Origin: Bdellovibrionales bacterium RIFOXYC1_FULL_37_79 | GTDB lineage: Bacteria > Bdellovibrionota > Bacteriovoracia > Bacteriovoracales > Bacteriovoracaceae | Assembly (NCBI GenBank): GCA_001770015.1 | Contig: MEQB01000049.1 | Coordinates: 38,640-102,639 of the forward strand | DNA length: 64,000 nt | Reading direction: 5' to 3' | Shown: piece after piece, positions 37,578 through 46,975 of the stretch | How the letters are laid out: the number at the start of each line of letters is the position of its first letter | Position numbering within the stretch: position 1 is the stretch's first letter | Translations under genes and position numbers: made by a program | Notes under the pieces: model-generated | What the model saw: only the letters and a program-made list of their open reading frames with translations | Told to the model about the DNA's origin: nothing | Database searches by the model: none

Positions 37578-38918
37578 ATGAAAGCAATAATTTTTTTTCT
37601 TACGCTGGCATTTTTTCTTGGACTCACTTCCTTTAATAGTGAGGCAGACTCCCCTAATGAATCCATCTTTGGTGATGATACGTCCATTGAACAAATTCTA
37701 GACAGTGAGAAGCTTACCGATCTTGCTCAAAATATCTTGAAACAAGATCATGCCATCGGACAATTCCTACAAGAAGATGTCAATTCAGCGTTTGATACCC
37801 TTGATATAGATTTTAAGCAAATTGATTTACTTGCCAAACGCTACTCCATTCAAATTGCCCGTGAATGTGCCGACTCACCTCAATATCAACAATTTCCTCA
37901 AGTGTTTGTCAAATCACTTAAAAATCAAATTTATGAGGTGGCAAAATATATTACCATGTTACATACTTCAACGCTAGGTCAGCATTACGCAACTTTTACT
38001 CTGCGAAAATTTGTCGTCTGTTCGACCAGATATAAGAATTCTTTTATTACTTATGAACAGTTTGATACGCTTTACATTAATAATGATCTATTTTTTAAAA
38101 CCCAGCTCCATTTACAAAAAAAGCGTGCTCACTCTAACCCCAAGTTATTTGCATCCAATTATTTGACATTGGCAGATATAAAAGAATCCTGGGACAAAGG
38201 AGTCGTTTTCCCTGAATCCGATAATAAAATAAATGGAGAAAGCCTTATTTCCAAAATTACTGCCTTAAAGGCAAATGACACCTGGACACTGCTCAATCCC
38301 TACGGATTGTTCCGCACCACTTTAAGAAAAATTATTCATGATTATCGATTAAACCTTAAACGATTTTTAAATGAAAAAGAAAATGAATCACTTGATCCCA
38401 GTGAATTATTCGATCATATTGCAAGCGATGTTGAAATCCACAAACTCCCTGCAAGTCTGCAGGAAGCCTATAATAACCTACAAGATGACCAGCATAGCGA
38501 GAAAAATAAACAACGGATCATCAATATTTTTAAAGCGCTCTTAAATAACGATAGTTTTTTTCAAGAGATTGCGTTGGCGAAAATGTCTGCAGTCCAGGAT
38601 GCCTGGGCCTACACTACCAAAACTTCCGGTGGCAAAAATAGAATCAACAAGCTTAGCCTGATTCAGTTTGGTTTTGTAGGGGTTGCCAATCACCATGATA
38701 TCAAAATCAAAGTAGACTTATACGATGAATTTAAAGACCTGCTGCAAGTCAATACCGACGACATTATTGAAAGAAAAATCATTCAATGTAATCTCGTCAA
38801 TATATACACCATTGATGATATCGATGTATCACTCATTATCAATGCCGGCGAAATCAAGTCCCTTTTGTTTGGCAAGGCATTGAAAAAAATTCAGGGTATA
38901 CTCTCTGGACAAAAATAA
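37578..38918 (+). CDS. Secreted protein of unknown function
   Basis: A 446-residue protein with signal AIIFFLTLAFFLGLTSF and a CGGAG ribosome site. The mature protein is mostly helical and acidic, with few Cys. No family recognised. It is preceded by an AT-rich 190-bp region and converges on the M14 peptidase gene after 5 bp. Confidence 0.7.
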   Translation: MKAIIFFLTLAFFLGLTSFNSEADSPNESIFGDDTSIEQILDSEKLTDLAQNILKQDHAIGQFLQEDVNSAFDTLDIDFKQIDLLAKRYSIQIARECADSPQYQQFPQVFVKSLKNQIYEVAKYITMLHTSTLGQHYATFTLRKFVVCSTRYKNSFITYEQFDTLYINNDLFFKTQLHLQKKRAHSNPKLFASNYLTLADIKESWDKGVVFPESDNKINGESLISKITALKANDTWTLLNPYGLFRTTLRKIIHDYRLNLKRFLNEKENESLDPSELFDHIASDVEIHKLPASLQEAYNNLQDDQHSEKNKQRIINIFKALLNNDSFFQEIALAKMSAVQDAWAYTTKTSGGKNRINKLSLIQFGFVGVANHHDIKIKVDLYDEFKDLLQVNTDDIIERKIIQCNLVNIYTIDDIDVSLIINAGEIKSLLFGKALKKIQGILSGQK

Positions 38919-38923
38919 ATTTT

Positions 38924-39826
38924 TTATTCTTTTGCGAATTCCCCTACGATGTCTTTAAACCAAGCTACATGTTTATTAATATAACTGGCTTCAACACCGT
39001 ACCTGGCCTCATATACTCCAGCAATCGTGCCATATTTTCCATAGAAATAATCCATACTGGTACCGTCCGGGGCATACCATAAGATATCCGTCACCGGCCC
39101 ATAAAGGGCATCGTCAAATTGTTTTTTTAATAAGTCTCCCAACATATCTTGTTTCAATCGATCAGGAGGCGCAATCGGAGTCTCTGTATGCGACCAGGGT
39201 TGTAATAATGCGCCATTAAAACAGCAATGGTAATCCATTGACAAAACAAACTGGGCACTGGTTTTAGATAAAAATTGATCTATCCACTGAACCGACATCT
39301 GGGTTTCTTTTTGAGTAAACCGGTTTACCCCGGTTAAAGGATTCGAGTAATCCCGGTTCAAATCCTTCGAAGCAGAATTGTACCTGACTCTCTTGGTGTA
39401 CCCGTAGGGATTAAAGATAGGGATCACCATGAACGCCCCACCCCTTTCATAAAATGAATAAAACTCTTCGTTGGTGTCATCTAAAAAGGCATTTATTAGG
39501 CGGTCAGCGATATTGAGATATTCATCACCATGGGTGGCACCTGAGATATAAATCATTTTTTTAGTAGGAATATTTTTTCTCCGAAGAATCACACCGTACA
39601 TGTTCTGACGGTCAGCAGTTTGCCCCAAATTATCCAAGGTCACCAGTTCAGGATATTTTTTTTCTAATTTTGTTAATATATCCACGACACTTTTATAACT
39701 GGCCCCCACTACCCCGGAATTGCTTTTTCCTTCCTTCATGGGACCTTGGGCCCATGGAAAGAAAGCATAGGTTGAAAGTGATAACATAAATGTTAAGATG
39801 GAAATCAAGCTCGTTTTTAATTTCAT
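38924..39826 (-). CDS. Secreted M14-family zinc carboxypeptidase
   Basis: A 300-residue exported peptidase (signal SLISILTFMLSLSTYAF). Zinc ligands are His99 and Glu102 (GATHGDE) and His200 (MDYHCC). Asn/Arg of SKDLNRDY binds the substrate carboxylate and Glu273 in VYEARYG is the likely general base. M14 peptidases remove C-terminal residues from peptides or peptidoglycan stems. For a predator, a role in degrading prey protein or wall is plausible but not shown. Start ATG follows AAGGGG. Confidence 0.9.
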   Translation of the reverse strand: MKLKTSLISILTFMLSLSTYAFFPWAQGPMKEGKSNSGVVGASYKSVVDILTKLEKKYPELVTLDNLGQTADRQNMYGVILRRKNIPTKKMIYISGATHGDEYLNIADRLINAFLDDTNEEFYSFYERGGAFMVIPIFNPYGYTKRVRYNSASKDLNRDYSNPLTGVNRFTQKETQMSVQWIDQFLSKTSAQFVLSMDYHCCFNGALLQPWSHTETPIAPPDRLKQDMLGDLLKKQFDDALYGPVTDILWYAPDGTSMDYFYGKYGTIAGVYEARYGVEASYINKHVAWFKDIVGEFAKE

Positions 39827-39883
39827 TTTTTCCCCTTTGCTTCATTTTACAAAAAAGGAAAAAATAAAACGTCACCGCTTGCG

Positions 39884-41077
39884 TTAACGGAAATAAATGC
39901 CGCTTTGATCAGCAAAAGGATCATCCATGATGATCTTCAAATCATGCCGGATAATTTCAACGATGGATGGAAAATGTTGGGTTGGTATTAAATTATTAAT
40001 TGTTTCGGGATCATCCTTAAAATAATAGGAAATCTTTTTATCCTGCCAGCCCAGATTTGACTTCATCACAACTTCCATAAACTGACCAAAATCAATCCCT
40101 TCAATAAAATCCAGCTTGGGAATCATAAGCTCCACCATTTCACTAGGCCTTTGATTACACGCTCTCACTCCAGAAACCTGCCAAGGTCTTACAACCTCAT
40201 CAAATTGTCCATAATCCAAATGCCTCTTGATAATTTTTTTATTATTTACCAATAAATATTTAGGATTCCACCATTTATTAGAAAGACTTTCCGTAACCTC
40301 GATGGCCTCACTTTTTTCAATGGGTTCAAGCATATTGATGTAATATTTTAAGTGATAATCAGCTGCTTCATTAAAAGGATAACGTGATTCAGCTGCCAAT
40401 CCACCAATAATAATACCTAAAAGATTTGAATAATTATCCTCGAAACTAAAACCCGACGGTTTTTCGGTATAAAGGGCATGAATATATCCACTCCAAGACA
40501 CAATTTCATGCCAAACCAGCGAATGATAAGCAATCTGTTGGGCAACCACTATACTTAATTTTTTTGCTACTCGGGCCTTTTGCTCATAGGACAATTGACG
40601 GTATTCATCTGGATATTGAAAATTCAAGGTATAGAGAGTCGGTTCTTCCCCCCTATGCGTATAGGTTTCGATATCTTTTAACAGATATGGATAAACGTTG
40701 GCAGCAATATATCCAACCCAATCAATGGCGTTTCGCACATGGGCCACATCAAGGAAACCGCCACGGCAGGTATAGAGGATTCCATTTTTTTCATCTTTTC
40801 TTCTATTCCCTTCGTAGTATCTCATCCAATAGGTATGCTCCCCATAAACATTTTTTTTAACATAGCTATTTTTGATAAATAAAAAGACATCTCGTACAGG
40901 TAAGGTTCCACTGCGAATGTTTGGGTAATGATCGGGATTGACAAAAGTGGCATTCCCATTCATAGAAAAAAACAAAACCGCCAAGCAAATAATTCTTTTA
41001 TAACTATTGATATGTCTCATGATAGGCATTATCCCCGCTAACCCAAAATAATGGAAGTCTCTATGTATTTTATTCAT
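39884..41077 (-). CDS. Secreted DUF4056 family protein
   Basis: A 397-residue protein. The sequence fits the DUF4056 family: a membrane-type leader (IICLAVLFFSMNGNA), a CRGGFLDVAHVRNAIDWVGY block, HSLVWHEIVSWSGY and the closing RPWQVSGVRACNQRP. Function is not known for the family. The stretch with His-Glu pairs could bind metal. It starts 9 bp after the lysA stop, so it is co-transcribed with lysA. The start could also be at a later ATG nearer the leader. Confidence 0.72.
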   Translation of the reverse strand: MNKIHRDFHYFGLAGIMPIMRHINSYKRIICLAVLFFSMNGNATFVNPDHYPNIRSGTLPVRDVFLFIKNSYVKKNVYGEHTYWMRYYEGNRRKDEKNGILYTCRGGFLDVAHVRNAIDWVGYIAANVYPYLLKDIETYTHRGEEPTLYTLNFQYPDEYRQLSYEQKARVAKKLSIVVAQQIAYHSLVWHEIVSWSGYIHALYTEKPSGFSFEDNYSNLLGIIIGGLAAESRYPFNEAADYHLKYYINMLEPIEKSEAIEVTESLSNKWWNPKYLLVNNKKIIKRHLDYGQFDEVVRPWQVSGVRACNQRPSEMVELMIPKLDFIEGIDFGQFMEVVMKSNLGWQDKKISYYFKDDPETINNLIPTQHFPSIVEIIRHDLKIIMDDPFADQSGIYFR

Positions 41078-41086
41078 GTTACTTCT

Positions 41087-42334
41087 TCAAGCTAGAATCT
41101 TACCTTTTGAAATCACATATTCACAGGGCTTTAATCTTAAATTATAATTGGAAGACATAATCTGCCCATAGGCCCCCGTATCCTTGATGATTAAAACATC
41201 CTCCTTAGAAGGAGTTTGGATCAACAAATTGGCGGCAAATTGATCGGTGGTTTCACAAACGGGGCCCACCACATTGGTTCTAATCTTTTTAATTCCCTTC
41301 GTCAGTTTACAAGGTAGGATTTGATGGTACGAATGATAAAGCCCGGGACGGATGAAATCATTTAAACCAGCATCAACCACCGTGAAATTAAAATCAGCCG
41401 ATTGTTTGTTCCTGATCACTTTGGTCACTAAAACACCCGAGGTGGCCGAAATGCTTCGCCCTGGTTCAAAAACCAGTCGCAGCTCTTTGGACTTTTCATC
41501 CAAACTACCCAACACTTCTTTTAAATAATCCCGAGGATGGGGTCTTTTATTTTTTCCCTGATAATCAATCCCCAGTCCCCCCCCAAAATCAATAAATTCA
41601 ATCTCCCTATTAATGGTATTTTTTAATTTGACTAGTTTCTTGATGGATTGTTTTAATGCGCTAAATTCCGTTAACTGGCTTCCTATATGGATACTTAATC
41701 CCACCAGTTTAAGGTTTCGGCATAAACTCATTTTTTGGTCCAAACGACAAATATCATCTTCTAAAATTCCAAACTTATGATACTTACCACCGGTTTGAAT
41801 ATTACGATGGGTTTTGGCAATAATATTTGGATTAAATCGAAAGGCCACCCTCGCCACTTTATGCATCGAACTGGCAATTTTATCAATTAAAAACAATTCA
41901 TCTTCTGATTCCACATTAAACGAATAGATTCCCTCGGGAGAACAATTGAGGGCCTCGAATATCTCCTGACCAGTTTTACCCACCCCCGAAAAAATAATTT
42001 TATCTGGCCTGATTCCCGCTCGCAAAGCATAGGCCAATTCCCCTTGTGAAACGATATCCGCACCAGCACCTTTTTTGGCAATACTTTTGAGCAAATGAAG
42101 ATTGGGGTTTGCTTTAAGCGCGTAGCAGATTAATGGATCATTTAGGTGGAATGCTTGGGCCGCCAAACGGTACAAATCATAATTATATACAAAGGCATTT
42201 TCGCTATATAAATAAAAAGGGGTTTTTAATTTTTTGGTAAGTTTGACAACATCAAATTGGTCAAACTTAAGATGACCATCAACATACTCAACTGGGTTGA
42301 AAAAACACTCTTTCAATGGATTACCTCTTCTCAT
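41087..42334 (-). CDS. lysA: Diaminopimelate decarboxylase
   Basis: A 415-residue fold type III PLP enzyme that makes lysine from meso-diaminopimelate. PLP lysine is Lys74 in CYALKANPN. Also present are GADIVSQGELA, LSIHIGSQLTEF, EPGRSISATSGV, the catalytic Cys in VGPVCETTDQFA and the C-terminal GAYGQIMSSNYN. Length is normal for LysA. The ATG is used; an in-frame TTG at 42316 has a better AGAGG ribosome site. Its partner downstream is a secreted DUF4056 gene, an unusual pairing. Confidence 0.95.
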   Translation of the reverse strand: MRRGNPLKECFFNPVEYVDGHLKFDQFDVVKLTKKLKTPFYLYSENAFVYNYDLYRLAAQAFHLNDPLICYALKANPNLHLLKSIAKKGAGADIVSQGELAYALRAGIRPDKIIFSGVGKTGQEIFEALNCSPEGIYSFNVESEDELFLIDKIASSMHKVARVAFRFNPNIIAKTHRNIQTGGKYHKFGILEDDICRLDQKMSLCRNLKLVGLSIHIGSQLTEFSALKQSIKKLVKLKNTINREIEFIDFGGGLGIDYQGKNKRPHPRDYLKEVLGSLDEKSKELRLVFEPGRSISATSGVLVTKVIRNKQSADFNFTVVDAGLNDFIRPGLYHSYHQILPCKLTKGIKKIRTNVVGPVCETTDQFAANLLIQTPSKEDVLIIKDTGAYGQIMSSNYNLRLKPCEYVISKGKILA

Positions 42335-42422
42335 GCTAAGTTCTTTTTATAATAAAAATATAATATCCCCCCTATTTAGGCAATTGAAATAATTTAATAT
42401 TTTCAATTAGTTACCAGCTAAA

Positions 42423-42451
42423 TGCCTACGATTTTAGGCACAATTTTTTTT
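42423..42451 (+). terminator. Intrinsic terminator-like hairpin with T8
   Basis: TGCCTA-CGATTT-TAGGCA forms a 6-bp stem followed by CAA and eight T. It lies in the 270-bp gap between divergent lysA and the gene at 42608, with no plus-strand gene ahead of it. A second palindrome, AATTGAAA...TTTCAATT, is at 42382-42408. Confidence 0.45.
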
Positions 42452-42607
42452 GATTAGGGACGGTAAAACGATTATTTTCATCAACAAATCAACTACTTGA
42501 TCTTTTATTTCATTATTCTTACTTAAAAGAGCACCGTTTCGATGTAAAATGAATCAATGCTAATAATAACCATCAAGTAAAGTTTTTTGTTTGTGGGGGA
42601 ACTATTT

Positions 42608-43342
42608 ATGAAAATTTTAATCAACCTAATCGTTATTATATTTTTTTTCACCTTTCAAATCTCCTATCAATCCCCACTTAAAATCCACCCTAATACCAGC
42701 GAGGCTTTTGAAAAAGGGGACTGGGTGGCCTTGGCCCTCATTAGCTCCGTGGCCTTGGGAATCTATGCCTTCGGTTTTTCTGATAGCAAAAAAAAGGATA
42801 ATGCTTCCTCCTCTTCCAATAATTCTGATAACGACTCCGATCCCTCCTCCAATACCTCAGGAGGCAATTGGTTTGAGGTCATTAATGCCACAGGTGGACA
42901 AACCAAAACACTCAAAGGTTTGGATTACAACCGGGATTGGATTTTTGAAGTAGAAATGAAGAGTATTAATGTAGGTTATCGTCAAAGACTGATCAAAGAA
43001 GGTGATGGATATCTAGATGTGTGGTTTGAAGGGTCCAACAGTCTGGCGTGGCGGCTCTATAACAAGAAAATTTGGTTTATGGAAGCCTTTGCAGGAATTA
43101 TTGAACACAATCCCTATCCTGCTGAAGATGATCATTGGTCACAAGTTACTGGGGGAAACTTCAAATCGGGGGATCATATCCTGCGCATTGAATATAAAAT
43201 ATCCAAGAATGAAACCAAGTTTTATTGGGATAATAAAATGGTTGGCCATTATAAAATTTTTAGAAAATCCAGCTTTGCCCCTATGAAAAGTATCCAAATT
43301 TTAAATATGTCATCGGCAATCGTGCGGTACAAGTATGAATAA
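42608..43342 (+). CDS. Exported protein with Ser/Asn-rich linker
   Basis: About 244 residues from ATG 42608, eight bases after GGGGGA. An N-terminal signal (LINLIVIIFFFTFQIS) is followed by a second hydrophobic stretch (WVALALISSVALGIYAF). A low-complexity linker rich in Ser, Asn and Asp (about 70-90) leads to a ~155-residue beta-rich C-terminal domain (RDWIFEVEMKSINVGYRQRL, KFYWDNKMVGHYKIF) that resembles a lectin/LamG-type sandwich. Probably a surface-exposed domain on a membrane stalk. Family not recognised. Confidence 0.66.
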   Translation: MKILINLIVIIFFFTFQISYQSPLKIHPNTSEAFEKGDWVALALISSVALGIYAFGFSDSKKKDNASSSSNNSDNDSDPSSNTSGGNWFEVINATGGQTKTLKGLDYNRDWIFEVEMKSINVGYRQRLIKEGDGYLDVWFEGSNSLAWRLYNKKIWFMEAFAGIIEHNPYPAEDDHWSQVTGGNFKSGDHILRIEYKISKNETKFYWDNKMVGHYKIFRKSSFAPMKSIQILNMSSAIVRYKYE

Positions 43343-43360
43343 ATTAACATCTCTGTAAAA

Positions 43361-44152
43361 CTATTTATAAACTCCCAGCATTTTTTTTAAATCCAGCACA
43401 AACTGCTTGAAAGATTTGATGGTGCTGGATTTGATTTTATCCATAAATAACGAAGCCTGTGGGTGTTTAATATGGCCGTTTGAATAGCTGATCAAGATGG
43501 TGCCGTCCTGGTAAGGGATTAATTTAAACATATTAAAGGCACTTTTAAACATTTTATCTGACGCCACTAAATTTGAATAAAGGTTGAGTGAGTCAGCATA
43601 CCTTAAAAGCATAGAGTGCTGAACGACCTGATCCACAATTCTAAAAAGCCCTTCCCCATAAGTCACTTTTGCCTGGAAGATTTGGGAATGAGCAAAATCA
43701 ACATCATTATGAATTGATGCAAAATCAGGATAACAACGGGCCAATTCCTCCATATTGTTAATATCAAGCACACTCAGTCGACTAGTATTTGGTAACAGTT
43801 GGTCCAGGCTATCGGTATTAAATAAAAGACCGGCAATCCGGTTGGCCTCTGCGGGAATAAAGGCAATCATAGCAAATTGGACTAATTGTTTAACCTCACT
43901 TTCGATTAATTTGGTTAGAACTTCCTGATTTTCAATGCGCTTAATCGTATCTACATGGAGTTCATCCAGGGTACAGAGATCTTTTTTGATAAGACCATTA
44001 TCAACTTCCACCTCGTAAGACAATTCTTCCCCGGAGTTACTATTGAAAGGACAAATATGTAAAACGGTACTGGATGCATGCAAATGATTCAAATGCATAA
44101 AGATGATCATAGTGATCATAGTAATAAGCAGCGCTCTTGATAATTTACCCAT
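43361..44152 (-). CDS. Secreted protein of unknown function
   Basis: About 263 residues from ATG 44152 with GGGAG six bases upstream; the longer frame is rejected. Leader ALLITMITMIIFMHLNHLHA. The mature protein is helical, with three Cys (LHICPF, KDLCTL, ARCYPDF). No recognised motif. It is followed on the same strand, upstream, by the tocopherol-cyclase-like gene after about 120 bp. Confidence 0.65.
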   Translation of the reverse strand: MGKLSRALLITMITMIIFMHLNHLHASSTVLHICPFNSNSGEELSYEVEVDNGLIKKDLCTLDELHVDTIKRIENQEVLTKLIESEVKQLVQFAMIAFIPAEANRIAGLLFNTDSLDQLLPNTSRLSVLDINNMEELARCYPDFASIHNDVDFAHSQIFQAKVTYGEGLFRIVDQVVQHSMLLRYADSLNLYSNLVASDKMFKSAFNMFKLIPYQDGTILISYSNGHIKHPQASLFMDKIKSSTIKSFKQFVLDLKKMLGVYK

Positions 44153-44273
44153 AGAAGTCTCCCACCTAATGGCCTGATGACCATTTGTGTGCAATTACTA
44201 TTCCACTTGAAAAATGATCAATTTCGCAAAGATGATGCAAGACAAGGTGCACATTGAACCAGTATCTTTTGAC

Positions 44274-45335
44274 CTATTTGGTGACACATTTCATATAATC
44301 ACCCCCAAACTCAAGGGCCGCATTTTTAAAATGAATCATTTCCTGTAAAACATTTTTTTCATAGGCAGAAACACTGATATTAGCGCTAAAGGATTCAATC
44401 CCACCATTTTTTTTAAAACCTTTTTTGGTGGGTATGGATACCGAAACAAATGAATCGGGTGATGCCCATGCTGATACTTGCAATTTTCTTTGGGCAGATC
44501 GGGCGGTTAACTTCAGCTTTTTTTTACATGGATCAACTTTATAGGTAATCCTATTGGATAAAGACACCGGCGCAAAATACCAATTTATTTTCTCGGTTTT
44601 AATGCCCACGGTGGAGGCCTTAATAGGAATGAGACCAAACAAATTGACGACACCTCCGGAAAGCGCCAGTTTTTTGGTATGATCTTCGCTAATTGCTTGC
44701 AGCCAAATCCATTTATGGGGGAAGGCCATTCCCCAATTTTTTTCCTGATGGGATAACCCATTTCCCTGATAAATTTGCCAGGATTTTTCACCTTTGGTTT
44801 TTATTTCATAATGTGTTTTTGATCCCATACTGTAGACATACCACCTAATAGGTTCCTTGATTTTTAGGAGGCGATCAGATTGATACCAGCTATCAACAAA
44901 GGGATCAAAGGTGGAGATCTGGGCGTGAATTTCAATCACACCTGGAATTTCCAGATCAATCAAATTATGTGCAATTTCTCCATACCCCACAGCATTCCAG
45001 GAATAGGTGGAGTTGGCCGAATATTGATTATGACCCAAAACCGGCATGCCATCGGACAAAATTTTGGTATGGCGTGGAAATTCTTCATAAACTTCAATTT
45101 TATGGTTTTTCTCATCGTTAAAAATAATGGCCAAATAACCTGGCAGGGAAATATGAGGCGAAAAAATTTCTTTTTTTGCCAGGAACGAACCACCGATAAT
45201 GGCGATGGATAATTGATTTTCAGTATCCACAATGCGGGTGTACCATCCTTCAAATTGCGGTCCTTCCTGGGCCTTAATACTCCTAGAAAATAATAAACAG
45301 GTCATTAGGACTAAGGTGATGGTACTAATCTTCAT
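44274..45335 (-). CDS. Secreted tocopherol-cyclase-like protein
   Basis: A 353-residue protein with signal TLVLMTCLLFSRSIKAQ. Two blocks match the tocopherol cyclase family: EGWYTRIVD at the start and YQGNGLSHQEKNWGMAFPHKWIWLQA in the middle (shown as two parts here, residues ~195-222). Plant members close the chromanol ring of vitamin E; bacterial relatives are mostly uncharacterised. Export to the periplasm argues for a different lipid substrate or a lipid-binding role. It is 15 bp from the EptA-like gene on the same strand, so the pair may act on envelope lipids. Confidence 0.72.
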   Translation of the reverse strand: MKISTITLVLMTCLLFSRSIKAQEGPQFEGWYTRIVDTENQLSIAIIGGSFLAKKEIFSPHISLPGYLAIIFNDEKNHKIEVYEEFPRHTKILSDGMPVLGHNQYSANSTYSWNAVGYGEIAHNLIDLEIPGVIEIHAQISTFDPFVDSWYQSDRLLKIKEPIRWYVYSMGSKTHYEIKTKGEKSWQIYQGNGLSHQEKNWGMAFPHKWIWLQAISEDHTKKLALSGGVVNLFGLIPIKASTVGIKTEKINWYFAPVSLSNRITYKVDPCKKKLKLTARSAQRKLQVSAWASPDSFVSVSIPTKKGFKKNGGIESFSANISVSAYEKNVLQEMIHFKNAALEFGGDYMKCVTK

Positions 45336-45350
45336 GCGAGAAATCCTGGA

Positions 45351-46883
45351 TTAAGGTGCTTTTAAAATATTTCCTTCCCTATCAAGAATAAAACGAGCAG
45401 TACTTTTAGGGTTATTGAAATAAGACAATTTATCCACTTCCAATCCAAGCATTTCAAGAAAGCTTTGGGAAAAATCGATCATCGAAAGTGGTTTATCTTG
45501 AGTTTTAATGATTTTATTATAAAGCAGATGAGCGTTTCGCTTGTATTCATCCGAACACCACACAAACATGGGAATTTCATATTGCTTGATCATGCTTTCA
45601 TTGATGAGCATTTCACTATTGTCATAATCAAGTGGAGTGGCCAGATACCAAACAAATGAGTGAGTGTTTTGTTTTTGAATTGCGGTGATAATTTGATCTA
45701 TCACATAATCGCTATATTGTAATAAGTTGTAATACTGATTATCGACCGCCCCGGGCTCATCTAAATACTGGCCAAATTCATGGGGATACCTTTTATAGTA
45801 TTTTTTTTGGGCACCAATCAAATTAATCACGATCAACGTTTTAGCATGAGGAAGTGTTTCCAATTCTTGATTGAGGGTGGCCAAAACCTGGCCATCAAAG
45901 GAGGCATTGTCCTTATCCAAATTTAAAATAATACTTTGATAAGCATATTTTGACAGCTGAAGGTAAACGTCTGGTTCACCCATTGGCGGCCGATTAGTGA
46001 TATAGAGGATGTTGATGCCCGCCTGTGTAATCATCTTGAATATATTCCCGGCAGTCTTATTGATCTCAAGGGACATGGTGTACTCAAGATTTTTAGCATG
46101 ATCAATTGAGACGGCCAGGACATCCTTAAACACCAAGAGGTCAGACCTGGAATCCAAACGTAAATTGGTATCCTTGGTAAACCCATATAACGACCAGTGA
46201 TTCCTATTTTGTTCTCCCCCTAAAATTAGCGCATGAATGGATTTTTGGGAGGGATCAAGTTTGTTAATATACGAGTGGGTAAATTCCGGAGCATTTTGCA
46301 TTGCTTGATCAAACCTTTGTTTTTCTTCCCAAGCATCCCCTACTATCTGAAACGGACGGGTCAAAATGTTATTTAACAGATAATGCCGAGGGTATCCTTG
46401 TTCACTCACTTCATAATATTTGAACAAGGTGATAAAACCCATTACGACCGCCATGATGGCAAGTGGTAGCGTTTTTTTATCGGGGGTTACCGGTCTGATC
46501 ATGACCAATCCCAAAAATAACGCTAGCATAATCAATAACCAAAAGGAATGAAAGCTTACATACTCGCCCAGCAACTGCCCCCAAGGCCTCGAATGCATGA
46601 CCAGATAGTACGCAACAGTGTTTTTGGTGATTATATTTTCATACTCAAACAGATAAGACCACCCAACCCATGAAAAAATATAATAAGGCAAGAAAAGAAG
46701 ATAGATCCTTCTGGTATTTAAAAAAGGAATCCAGACTAACCCCGCAATAAGTATGATATTAAAAACCATATCAAGGTAAAAGGCCCAGTTAAACACACCC
46801 TGCAGATATTTTTCGGCAAAATAAGGGGAACTAATGAACAGGCCCCACAGTATATAGAGGATAATCTTAAACTTTTTCATCAT
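45351..46883 (-). CDS. EptA-like phosphoethanolamine transferase, catalytic residues lost
   Basis: About 510 residues: five membrane helices in the first 160 residues, then a periplasmic alkaline-phosphatase-fold domain as in EptA. The catalytic positions are changed. The GETAR nucleophile motif is GGEQNRNHWSLYGF (Thr to Gln225), GSHG is GAQK (358-360), and the metal-binding SDHGE is ATPLD (415-419). The fold, YYKRYPHEF and the YSDYVIDQI helix are kept. It therefore looks like a pseudoenzyme. Start: ATG 46883 (or 46880) or an upstream TTG, all with weak ribosome sites. Confidence 0.8.
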   Translation of the reverse strand: MMKKFKIILYILWGLFISSPYFAEKYLQGVFNWAFYLDMVFNIILIAGLVWIPFLNTRRIYLLFLPYYIFSWVGWSYLFEYENIITKNTVAYYLVMHSRPWGQLLGEYVSFHSFWLLIMLALFLGLVMIRPVTPDKKTLPLAIMAVVMGFITLFKYYEVSEQGYPRHYLLNNILTRPFQIVGDAWEEKQRFDQAMQNAPEFTHSYINKLDPSQKSIHALILGGEQNRNHWSLYGFTKDTNLRLDSRSDLLVFKDVLAVSIDHAKNLEYTMSLEINKTAGNIFKMITQAGINILYITNRPPMGEPDVYLQLSKYAYQSIILNLDKDNASFDGQVLATLNQELETLPHAKTLIVINLIGAQKKYYKRYPHEFGQYLDEPGAVDNQYYNLLQYSDYVIDQIITAIQKQNTHSFVWYLATPLDYDNSEMLINESMIKQYEIPMFVWCSDEYKRNAHLLYNKIIKTQDKPLSMIDFSQSFLEMLGLEVDKLSYFNNPKSTARFILDREGNILKAP

Positions 46884-46975
46884 AACAATTTGGTCAGTAG
46901 AATAATAATTTCCCAATCATCCTAACAAATAAAACCATCTCTTGCCACAAGAACTTGCGGTCCAGGAAAATGCTC

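Noticed and set aside
44880..45253. Overlapping frames on both strands of about 100 codons
   Set aside because: They shadow the tocopherol-cyclase-like gene, have no ribosome sites and lack family matches.
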